Assembly (NCBI GenBank): GCA_964407265.1
Contig: CAYOUV010000056.1
Span: 1 to 21,811 of the forward strand
Length of the DNA: 21,811 nt
Direction: 5' to 3'
Source of the DNA: CAYOUV01 sp964407265
GTDB taxonomy: Bacteria; Chloroflexota; Anaerolineae; Anaerolineales; Villigracilaceae
Under the pieces are notes generated by a model that saw only the letters and a list, made by a program, of their open reading frames with translations, did not search any database and was not told where the DNA came from. The position numbers and the translations under genes are program-made. Position 1 is the first letter of the stretch; the number at the start of each line of letters is the position of its first letter. This document shows, one piece after another, positions 15,110 through 21,724 of the stretch.

Positions 15110-16023
15110 CACGTTTATTCGGTATTGCTGGTGTCCAGATGTCTGTCGTGCCCTGGGATGCGCACGCCACCATCGACAAAATAGCCGATATTACCATGAA
15201 CATCCACCTGAATTTTCCGTGGGTGCAGATGGTGATGTTCCACGAGCTGGCCGTGCCTGGGCTGGTGCAGTTCGTGACCACTGAGAAGCCGGATACCTGG
15301 AAGCAGAATGCCGAACAGATTCCCGGCCCCCAGACCGAACGTCTGTGCGAACTGGCGCGCCAGACCCGGCAATGGTTGATCCCTGGATCACTTTACGAGC
15401 GTGTGGGGGATAAAATCTACAATACGGCCATCGTTATCTCGCCCCAGGGCGAGATCGTAACCAAATATCGCAAAATGTTTCCCTGGCTTCCTTATGAAAA
15501 GGCTACCACGCCTGGCGACCAGTTCTGTGTTTTCGATGTGCCGGATGTGGGCCGTTTCGGGTTGATGATCTGTTACGATGTGTGGTTCCCGGAAGTCTCG
15601 CGTACACTGGCCTGGATGGGGGCGGAGGTCATCTTGCAACCTACCATGACGCCCACCTCGGACCGCACGCTGGAGCTGGTCATGTGTCAGGCAAATGCGA
15701 TTTTCAACCAGGCTTACTTCGTCAGCGTGAACGGGATCGGGGTTTGGGGCGGCGGCCGGTCCTTGATCGTCGATCCGGACGGACGCGTTTTGCAGGAGGC
15801 CAGCACCAACCAGACCATCCTGACCGAGATGCTTGACCTGGACAACGTCACGCGGACGCGCGAATACGGGACCCTGGGCTTGTCGCAATCGCTCAAACAG
15901 TTACGCGATGCCGATCACAACTTTCCGGTTTATAAAGATGGCCGGCTGGCGGATGGTGGGTTCGAACAATTGGGCCTGTTGGCACTCCATCGCAATGGGG
16001 GCCTGCCGAAGAAAAAAGGTTGA
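15106..16023 (+). CDS. Carbon-nitrogen hydrolase (nitrilase superfamily)
   Basis: Cytoplasmic amidase or nitrilase-like enzyme of 305 residues that hydrolyses non-peptide C-N bonds by a Glu-Lys-Cys mechanism. Visible catalytic residues are Glu47 in FHELAVPG, Lys123 in YRKMFPW, and Cys156 in LMICYDVWFPE. The exact subfamily (aliphatic amidase, N-carbamoyl hydrolase, nitrilase and so on) cannot be read with confidence. GWGGGRSLIVDPDGRVLQE-like segments complete the fold. The ATG overlaps the stop of the transporter ATPase gene (ATGA). Such tight coupling makes it likely that this enzyme hydrolyses the imported compound. It is the last gene of the operon and is followed by a bidirectional terminator. 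Confidence 0.92.
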   Translation: MTRLFGIAGVQMSVVPWDAHATIDKIADITMNIHLNFPWVQMVMFHELAVPGLVQFVTTEKPDTWKQNAEQIPGPQTERLCELARQTRQWLIPGSLYERVGDKIYNTAIVISPQGEIVTKYRKMFPWLPYEKATTPGDQFCVFDVPDVGRFGLMICYDVWFPEVSRTLAWMGAEVILQPTMTPTSDRTLELVMCQANAIFNQAYFVSVNGIGVWGGGRSLIVDPDGRVLQEASTNQTILTEMLDLDNVTRTREYGTLGLSQSLKQLRDADHNFPVYKDGRLADGGFEQLGLLALHRNGGLPKKKG

Positions 16024-16067
16024 TTTTCTATCAATTTATAACTCGGACCCTCATTTTCTTTATGCAC

Positions 16068-16097
16068 AAAAAAGCCCATCCTCAGCAGATGGGCTTT
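16068..16097 (-). terminator. Bidirectional terminator between convergent operons
   Basis: A perfect 10-bp stem, AAAGCCCATC (16071-16080) with GATGGGCTTT (16088-16097), encloses a 7-nt loop. On the leftward strand it ends in TTTTTT, a strong intrinsic terminator for the two-component/diterpene operon. Rightward, only TTTAATG follows, so it is weaker for the nitrilase operon but probably still active. Confidence 0.85.
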
Positions 16098-16118
16098 AAT
16101 GACCTGGTTGTGTGGGTT

Positions 16119-16484
16119 TTATTTCAGGTTGGAATGTAAGCGGGTGGTCAGGTCGCGCAATTGGGTGAAGGAGATCGGCTTGATGAGAACAAAGTCGGCC
16201 TCATCTCGGAAGGAATCGCCCATGCGTGCGTCAGCAGTCGCTACAATTACAATCGTATCTTTCAGCCGTTCATCAGACTGGATTTGTGATAGCAAGTCGG
16301 CACCGGAAATATGTGGCAGGTGCATATCCAGTAAGACCAACGCCGGCTGTGTTTGCGTTAAGCGCTCCTTGGCGACGTGACCGTCGCGGATGATCTCAGT
16401 TTCAAAGCCGGCTGTATTTAAAGCTTCTGCGAATATTGCAGACAAGTCCAGATCATCTTCAATCACTAATGCGAGGTTATTCAT
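16119..16484 (-). CDS. Single-domain response regulator (receiver only)
   Basis: CheY-like receiver of 121 residues with no DNA-binding or enzymatic output domain. The acidic pocket is Glu9-Asp10-Asp11 (VIEDD), the phospho-acceptor is Asp53 in LVLLDMHLP, the switch Thr is at 83 (IVIVATADA), and the conserved Lys-Pro is at 102-103 (LIKPIS). It overlaps the upstream kinase gene by 8 nt, has a GAGGAG/AAGG ribosome-binding region inside the kinase end, and is the last gene before the terminator. The kinase next door is its obvious partner. It may act by protein-protein contact or as a phosphate relay or sink, because no output is attached. Confidence 0.93.
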   Translation of the reverse strand: MNNLALVIEDDLDLSAIFAEALNTAGFETEIIRDGHVAKERLTQTQPALVLLDMHLPHISGADLLSQIQSDERLKDTIVIVATADARMGDSFRDEADFVLIKPISFTQLRDLTTRLHSNLK

Positions 16485-18177
16485 CCTTATTCTCCTCTGT
16501 CTTCTCGTTTGAAATCAACGGGAGGGTAATCGTAAAAGTGCTGCCGACGCCTTCCTGACTCTTGACTGTAACTTTTCCGCCCATCAACTCAGCCAGTTGT
16601 TTGACGATGGATAGACCTAATCCAAACCCGCCGTGTTCACGCGTGGCGCCGCTCCCAACCTGCTGGAAAGTTTCAAATATTTTGGGTATTTCATTTTCCG
16701 CTATTCCATAGCCTGTGTCAAGTACTTCCATTATCCAGTGCTTTGGATTCAATGGTTTTAAGCGGATTTGAACTGATCCAGTGTCGGTGAATTTAATCGC
16801 ATTATTGGTCAAGTTCACCAGGATTTGTTGTAATCGTGCGAGATCGCCATTCAGAGATTGCGGCAATTCCGGATCGATGCTGCTGGTCAGGGAAAGGCCT
16901 TTGTCGGCTGCAGCCTTATCCATGACGCCATGCACGTTTTCCAATAATTCGCTGGGGCTGAAGGGACGCATTTTGATCGTCAGCTTGCCCGCCTCGATCT
17001 GAGCCTGGTCGAGCAGATCGCTAACGATGCTCAACAAACGATCAGTGTTGCTCATGATACGGTCAGAGGCCCTTGCCTGATTTTCGTTGATCGGACCGAG
17101 AATCGATTCCTTTAGCATCTCGGCGTATCCAATGATGGCGTTCAAGGGAGTGCGCAACTCATGTGAGACGATGGCCAGAAACGAGTTTTTCATCTTCTCG
17201 ATTTCGGCTTCCCGCGTGAAGTCGCGGAACACACCAACCGTACCGATCAAATTTCCAGCCGGATCAAGGACTGTCGCGGCGCTAATAGATAGGGTTTTCT
17301 GGTCCCACTCGACGCGCTGCGAGGTGATTTGATAGCCGGGATCGCTCAATAAACGTTCCAGTTTGTCGCGATATTTGGGGTCAAGTTGATCGGAATGAGC
17401 CAGTTGGTTTACCGTGGATTGAATGATCTGGTCGAAAGGAATATCCAGCAGCCGGCTGAGAGCGGGATTGGCCTGGATCGCCTTGCCGTGCAGGCCGTAG
17501 ACCACCACGCCATCGGCGATACTTTCCAGGATAGCCTGGCTGCGCCCGGCCTCGATCTGTTCACGGGTCAAAGATTCGGACAGGGCTTGGGTGCGTTCTG
17601 CCACGATTTGGTCCAGGTCGGCGTTGATGACCCGTAGTTCGCGCAAAGCATTTTCCAGGCTGCGCGAGGAAAGCCAGGAGACCAAAGCCAGGATAAAGAA
17701 GCCAATAATTCCCGGGATGTTTGGTGTGATCGAAACTGAAATGGCAAGATAGGTGATGATTGCACTACTTAGGGCCGAAAAAATGAAACTTGCTGGTGGA
17801 ATTAGGATTAAGCTGGAGATTGCGATCGGTATCGCGTAGACAAATAATGAGCGGCCGTTGGCTAATTGGGCTGGTGTATCACTGAAGGATAAAGCAATTG
17901 TAAAGAGCACAAGAAAAAGCAAAGAAGCCAGTTTTCCAGACCATCTATTTATAAAAAAAATGATTACTGTCCCGATTGCGAAAATCAAACTACTTGAAAA
18001 TATTAGAAACACTTCAGAAAATGCTACAATATTTAAGCTAACAAGGATCAATGTAATAATTGAACCCACAAAAGCTGCAGCGAAAATGCCGGTGAGTAAG
18101 GTGTTTAATAATTTCTTTCGGCGGGCTTCGTCAGGATCTGATGATTCAAAATTGTACAATTGCTTGATAAATTGCAT
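16477..18177 (-). CDS. Membrane PAS-domain sensor histidine kinase
   Basis: Sensor kinase of 566 residues. The N-terminal 170 residues contain about five or six hydrophobic helices with almost no extracytoplasmic loop, which suggests sensing at or within the membrane. A coiled-coil linker follows (about 172-215). A PAS domain comes next (about 213-320, ILESIADGVVVYGLHG), then the HisKA dimerisation domain with phospho-acceptor His339 in FLAIVSHELRTPLN. The HATPase_c domain has N-box QILVNLTNNAIKFTD (451-465), G1 box DTGYG (487-491) and G2 GFGLGL (517-522). The start lies 9 nt after the stop of the diterpene cyclase gene, with AGGATAG as ribosome-binding site. The end overlaps the response regulator start. 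This makes it part of the diterpene operon by layout. Confidence 0.94.
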   Translation of the reverse strand: MQFIKQLYNFESSDPDEARRKKLLNTLLTGIFAAAFVGSIITLILVSLNIVAFSEVFLIFSSSLIFAIGTVIIFFINRWSGKLASLLFLVLFTIALSFSDTPAQLANGRSLFVYAIPIAISSLILIPPASFIFSALSSAIITYLAISVSITPNIPGIIGFFILALVSWLSSRSLENALRELRVINADLDQIVAERTQALSESLTREQIEAGRSQAILESIADGVVVYGLHGKAIQANPALSRLLDIPFDQIIQSTVNQLAHSDQLDPKYRDKLERLLSDPGYQITSQRVEWDQKTLSISAATVLDPAGNLIGTVGVFRDFTREAEIEKMKNSFLAIVSHELRTPLNAIIGYAEMLKESILGPINENQARASDRIMSNTDRLLSIVSDLLDQAQIEAGKLTIKMRPFSPSELLENVHGVMDKAAADKGLSLTSSIDPELPQSLNGDLARLQQILVNLTNNAIKFTDTGSVQIRLKPLNPKHWIMEVLDTGYGIAENEIPKIFETFQQVGSGATREHGGFGLGLSIVKQLAELMGGKVTVKSQEGVGSTFTITLPLISNEKTEENKDE

Positions 18178-18186
18178 AATTCTATC

Positions 18187-19683
18187 CTAGTTAATCTCAG
18201 CTAGCAGTAGAGCACTATTGACGGCCGATTTAATGACCAGATCGGCACTATAGAGCCCTTTGCCGATCCAGAGCTGGTATGGAGGATGGTCTAATTTCTG
18301 CCGCAGCCAATTGGTACCTTTTCGGATGATGGGTCCAAGTTTCTTCCCAGTTGACTTTTGCCAGATATTTAATGCTTGGAGACAATAAGCTGTTTCTTCG
18401 GCCGTTGGCATGAAGAAACCCCAGGAGCCATCCTCGCGTTGAGATGTTACAACCCAATCGACCATGTTCTGGGCAAAGTCGTTTTTATATCCTGCGCAGG
18501 CAATGATGAAGTGAGAAGTAGTGTAATATGGCGATGAATGCCATTTGTCTGTCCAATACTTCTTATTTCCGAGCGCAGCTTCTAAAAACTTCACTACCTT
18601 TTGCACTTTTGGATGGTTCGATTCGTAACCTGTGTTGCGTAAGGCCATAAGCGCATGGATGTTAACGCTGGGAGAGATTCCTACTTCCAGGTCATAGCAG
18701 CGAAAATAGCTTTCTTCCTCAAAGGATAGTACGCTTTCGATGTCAACTTCATAACCGAATCGATTCAATACGTCGTACGTGATGATCGTATCGTCCCCGT
18801 CGGTGACAGAGTATCCTGCCGAAAACCCGACACCCCTGCCTGGTTTCCAGGCTGCCATCAAAGCATCCAGATGAGGGCGCATGTGGGAAAGGATTTTAAC
18901 GTCCCAGGATGGCAATAAGGATAAGTTCCATAAAACCCAGGATTTCTCATATACATCAAACGGCGCAAGATTTGGAGCACCCCCATTTTCTGAGACAATG
19001 CTATGCAAATAGTTTAATGCAGCCGGGTCGCCTGGCTTAACATATAAGGCAAAATAAGCTGTTGCGGATGGACTATGCCCAACGGAGCCATTCTTTTCTT
19101 GTAAATTCTCAATGTCAAGCAGATATTGCCCGTTCCTCCCCGCCATCTCTGCCGAGAATGCAGCGGTCATATTGCGGTTGATAACCTTTCCATGCAGCAG
19201 GCCTAATTTGACCTGACGCTGCTGGGCAAGCCTTCCCAGGATTCGTTCTCCTTGTTGCTTGATCAGCCCCAGGTTCTCTGCTTCTGCTACCAAAGTTGGT
19301 ACGATCATCTCGAAACCGGCTGTTCCAGCGTTGGGATCAGCTAGTAAACCCTCATCGGCTCCATCGGTAATTTTTTCCAGCGCGATCAGACCTCGCTCGA
19401 TTTTCTTTTTGTCTTGTGTACGGCGACCGCGGTAGGTCAGGGCGATCATGGCAGCCAGCGTGCTGATGACCCGGTCGTGATAGTAGAAAGGCTCCTTGGC
19501 TCCCCAGGAGCCGTCCTCCAGCTGATTGTCGGCTAACCAGGCCAGCGCACGGCTGCTCAATTCCCAATCGATTTCGCCCAGGCGCGCAACCCAGGCTGTA
19601 TCGTAGGCCAAACTGGACATCGTCCCCGGGCCGACGCGTTTGAGTAAGTCGATTACCTCTGTATCAATAGAACTTGGAGTCAC
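18187..19683 (-). CDS. Class II diterpene cyclase (Rv3377c-like; copalyl/halimadienyl/kolavenyl-type diphosphate synthase)
   Basis: Predicted to protonate and cyclise geranylgeranyl diphosphate to a bicyclic diterpenyl diphosphate without releasing the phosphate. Matches to M. tuberculosis Rv3377c (tuberculosinyl/halimadienyl diphosphate synthase), recalled by eye, run the whole length: AYDTAWVA, DGSWGA, STLAAMI, NLQEKNGSV, SPSATAYFALYVKPGD, TAEETAYCLQAL. Numbered from the first possible GTG, the general-acid motif is Asp306-Gly-Asp-Asp309, a full DxDD; Rv3377c, as I recall, has DxDTT here. QW-like repeats occur at 65-72 and 426-433. The length (498-509 residues) fits Rv3377c and is too short for a squalene-hopene cyclase. 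The frame opens at GTG 19716. A second GTG at 19683 overlaps the upstream TGA as GTGA and gives an N-terminus closer to Rv3377c, so it is preferred. There is no class I DDxxD motif. The exact product is not predictable. Confidence 0.9.
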   Translation of the reverse strand: MTPSSIDTEVIDLLKRVGPGTMSSLAYDTAWVARLGEIDWELSSRALAWLADNQLEDGSWGAKEPFYYHDRVISTLAAMIALTYRGRRTQDKKKIERGLIALEKITDGADEGLLADPNAGTAGFEMIVPTLVAEAENLGLIKQQGERILGRLAQQRQVKLGLLHGKVINRNMTAAFSAEMAGRNGQYLLDIENLQEKNGSVGHSPSATAYFALYVKPGDPAALNYLHSIVSENGGAPNLAPFDVYEKSWVLWNLSLLPSWDVKILSHMRPHLDALMAAWKPGRGVGFSAGYSVTDGDDTIITYDVLNRFGYEVDIESVLSFEEESYFRCYDLEVGISPSVNIHALMALRNTGYESNHPKVQKVVKFLEAALGNKKYWTDKWHSSPYYTTSHFIIACAGYKNDFAQNMVDWVVTSQREDGSWGFFMPTAEETAYCLQALNIWQKSTGKKLGPIIRKGTNWLRQKLDHPPYQLWIGKGLYSADLVIKSAVNSALLLAEIN

Positions 19684-20591
19684 GACGACTGCCCCTGGTC
19701 CATATTCGGAATCCACACGCCAGACTTCAACTCGCCGATTCCGAGAATTACTTCCTGGTTCAGGTGGTAAAAATCTCGCAACGCTTCTATCTCTTCCGGG
19801 GACATTTCGGTGTATTCCGGCTCGGGATGGCGCCGGGTGTACAGGTGGTCGAATAAAATTTTTCGCAGCTGGCCTGCAGTCAAATATGGCGAAGGGGCAA
19901 CGGTGAAATACAGATCTTCCGCACCAGTGTTTAACAAAGGGTAGTCAAAGACGCTCAGCCTGTCGAAACCAATGAATAAGCTGACGGGGGGGATGGCTTC
20001 GCCGTAATATCCTTCCACCAGCGCAGCCTTTTGAGGGGCGCGGCTATGTTTCTTGAAATAATCGACCGCCAGTTCGGCGATCCTGTCGGTGGCATCCTGG
20101 GCAAAAACGCCGTAGAACAAGCGGAAGCGTTGGTGTTCTTTCGTTCGTTCCGTGGCTTGATCGAACAAATCCGAGAGGTATGCCAGCGGTGTTCCACGCA
20201 GGGATTCGCGATGCGCGCCATAGAAACGCACCCTGACCTGATATTCGTCGTAAAAATCCAGGAAGAGCGGATCGCTGGCCAGGCGTGCCAGCCCGCCCGC
20301 GCCGATGCGCTGGATGTACTCGTCGCCGCGCAGCAGCAAGTCCGGCCCAAAGACTGGTGTCAGTAAAGTGTCGATGCCGTGATCGAAAAACAGCTTATAC
20401 AGGCCGATGTGGTTTTGGCTGGCGATGTCCATGTAAGCTGCGATCGGGTCGTCCCCGGCCTCGTCCCCGTGTTCGAGCAGGAACCAGCGCCGCGTGCCAT
20501 TGATTGGGAAGGCGCATACTTTCGGGCCGGTATTCCGCACAATTTGAGATACTTCATCACTTGATAATTTGAGAAAAGTTTGAAACTCCAT
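19680..20591 (-). CDS. Rv3378c-like diterpene synthase/transferase (tuberculosinol or tuberculosinyladenosine synthase family)
   Basis: Homologue of M. tuberculosis Rv3378c, which has a cis-prenyltransferase fold and converts tuberculosinyl diphosphate to tuberculosinol/isotuberculosinol or joins it to adenosine. The protein has 303 residues (Rv3378c is about 296). Shared blocks, recalled by eye, are GPKV..FP, NGTRRWF, FDHGIDTL, EGYYGE, FIGFDRLS, FDYPLL, LYFTVAPS, LRKILFDHLY and the C-terminal GVWIPN. In Rv3378c the block is FDGTRRW with an essential Asp34. Here it is INGTRRW with Asn31 (codon AAT), so the phosphate/metal-site residue is changed. The ATG lies 8 nt after the acyltransferase stop with AGGA as ribosome-binding site. 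The end overlaps the cyclase gene, as expected for enzymes acting in series. I recall similar pairs in Herpetosiphon that make kolavelool-type diterpenes. Which nucleophile is used here (water, nucleoside or other) is unknown. Confidence 0.88.
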   Translation of the reverse strand: MEFQTFLKLSSDEVSQIVRNTGPKVCAFPINGTRRWFLLEHGDEAGDDPIAAYMDIASQNHIGLYKLFFDHGIDTLLTPVFGPDLLLRGDEYIQRIGAGGLARLASDPLFLDFYDEYQVRVRFYGAHRESLRGTPLAYLSDLFDQATERTKEHQRFRLFYGVFAQDATDRIAELAVDYFKKHSRAPQKAALVEGYYGEAIPPVSLFIGFDRLSVFDYPLLNTGAEDLYFTVAPSPYLTAGQLRKILFDHLYTRRHPEPEYTEMSPEEIEALRDFYHLNQEVILGIGELKSGVWIPNMDQGQSS

Positions 20592-20599
20592 TATTTTTC

Positions 20600-21643
20600 C
20601 TAAAATAATCTCCCGAACAGCTTTAAAGCAGGATTTGGAGTGTAGAAAAGAACTGCGTTGTTGTCTTCCACCTCAAAACCTAATCTCCTTTTTACATCGT
20701 AAGCGCCGCTGCCCAGGTGGATACGCCGTACTTTTTCTTCAAATGCGATCTGCAGGGTGGCATAGATGAGTAAGAAGTATACATTGGGGATGTCTTCCGC
20801 TAATCCGAGTGCGGTCGCGAATTGAACCTTATTGTCGCGCAGTAACAAGCCGCAGCCGACCAGGCGTTGCTTCTGATGCACCTCCAGCCAGGTGCTGTCC
20901 ACCATGTGCATGTGCTCCAACATACCCCGAGACCACGGGTTGTTGGCGGACTGATGTCTAGCCTCCACGCCGTGGATCAGGTTCAGGGCAGTCTCCATGT
21001 CAGAGACGGCTTCAGGACGGGTCAATACCAATCCTGCTTCTTTCGCCAGGCGCAAACTGCGTTTGTGATGTTGTCGATCCTTTTTGTTGCCGGATTCCAG
21101 GTAAGCCTCGAAATTGTCCCAGGTTACATCCATCCAGGTTCCGGGATCAGAGACTTTTGTGGGTTGGAATTCCCGCGGCCAATCAGGCCATCCGATCTGG
21201 GTGGTTTCGAGAAAATCAAAAATCAGGAAGGAACCCGATTTACGTTGCAACTCCTGCTGCGCGGCCTGGGTGATTAATTCCAGGCAAGCGCCTCTGAGCG
21301 GCGCTTCAGGCAGAATCAGCCCGGAAGTGTTCGCCAATGGCGAGCGACAGATCAGCAGCGGCCAGCGGCGCTGGAACGATTCGAGTGCTTTCCGCAGGGG
21401 TAAAAAAGGAATGGGCAGGGGTTCGTTGGAAATCCACCAAAAAGCCGCGCGGGCAATTGGTATTCTGTCACGACGCAGTATTAGATAACGCGGAAGAACG
21501 CCGGATTCGTTTAGAACCTTTTCTCCATAGGCGTACCAACGGTAACTCTGAAAGGGCTTCGCTCTGCTAAGCCGATCCCATTCCTGGGGATTTATCTCAC
21601 CCAACGCATGATAAATTTCCAGTTCGATTGCTGGCCTCTTCAT
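20600..21643 (-). CDS. FemAB/BioF2-like GNAT acyltransferase
   Basis: Probable N-acyl- or aminoacyl-transferase of the double-GNAT FemAB / BioF2-like (Acetyltransf_6) group, 347 residues. The C-terminal half has the characteristic pattern NVYFLLIYATLQIAFEE, then IHLGSGAYDVKRRLGFEVE. The GNKKDRQHHKRSLRLAKEAG segment matches the conserved central Lys/Arg region (KxRxxxRRAxKxG type). The N-terminal part (IYHALGEINPQEWDRL, PFQSYRWYAYGE) fits the family's first GNAT lobe. The frame is open up to 21799, but ATG 21643 is chosen: GAGGG/CGG lies just upstream, and a promoter-like sequence lies inside the longer frame. It is the first gene of the five-gene leftward unit, 8 nt before the Rv3378c-like gene. 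An acylated diterpenoid or amino-modified product is conceivable, but the substrate is unknown. Confidence 0.78.
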   Translation of the reverse strand: MKRPAIELEIYHALGEINPQEWDRLSRAKPFQSYRWYAYGEKVLNESGVLPRYLILRRDRIPIARAAFWWISNEPLPIPFLPLRKALESFQRRWPLLICRSPLANTSGLILPEAPLRGACLELITQAAQQELQRKSGSFLIFDFLETTQIGWPDWPREFQPTKVSDPGTWMDVTWDNFEAYLESGNKKDRQHHKRSLRLAKEAGLVLTRPEAVSDMETALNLIHGVEARHQSANNPWSRGMLEHMHMVDSTWLEVHQKQRLVGCGLLLRDNKVQFATALGLAEDIPNVYFLLIYATLQIAFEEKVRRIHLGSGAYDVKRRLGFEVEDNNAVLFYTPNPALKLFGRLF

Positions 21644-21676
21644 ATTTCCGCCCTCTTTGAGGGTACCTGTGACATT

Positions 21677-21690
21677 GTGCTTGGCAGCAC
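21677..21690 (-). other. Small hairpin/inverted repeat in the leader of the diterpene operon
   Basis: GTGCT and AGCAC (21677-21681 and 21686-21690) form a perfect 5-bp inverted repeat around four bases. It lies at the predicted transcript start and 5' leader of the operon. It could be an operator or a 5'-end stabilising hairpin, and it is short enough to be chance. Confidence 0.25.
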
Positions 21691-21695
21691 AGAAT

Positions 21696-21724
21696 ATATT
21701 ATAGCGTCTGTTGACGATTTGCAA
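21696..21724 (-). promoter_or_regulatory. Candidate promoter of the diterpene/two-component operon
   Basis: On the leftward strand, -35 TTGCAA (21724-21719) is followed at 17 nt by TAATAT (21701-21696), or at 15 nt by TATAAT (21703-21698). The predicted start near 21690 gives a leader of about 47 nt that contains the GAGGG ribosome-binding site before ATG 21643. The -35 hexamer is identical to the one shared by the divergent promoters at 9340-9345. Confidence 0.5.

Noticed and set aside
18187..19716. Squalene-hopene cyclase
   Set aside because: About 500 residues is too short (SHC is about 630), and the SSLAYDTAW opening and overall pattern match class II diterpene cyclases such as Rv3377c. 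The QW repeats and DxDD are shared by both families and do not decide the matter.
19680..20591. Housekeeping undecaprenyl diphosphate synthase (uppS)
   Set aside because: The NGTRRW block recalls cis-prenyltransferases, but the remainder (EGYYGE, LYFTVAPS, ILFDHLY) matches Rv3378c rather than UppS, and the gene sits with a diterpene cyclase.
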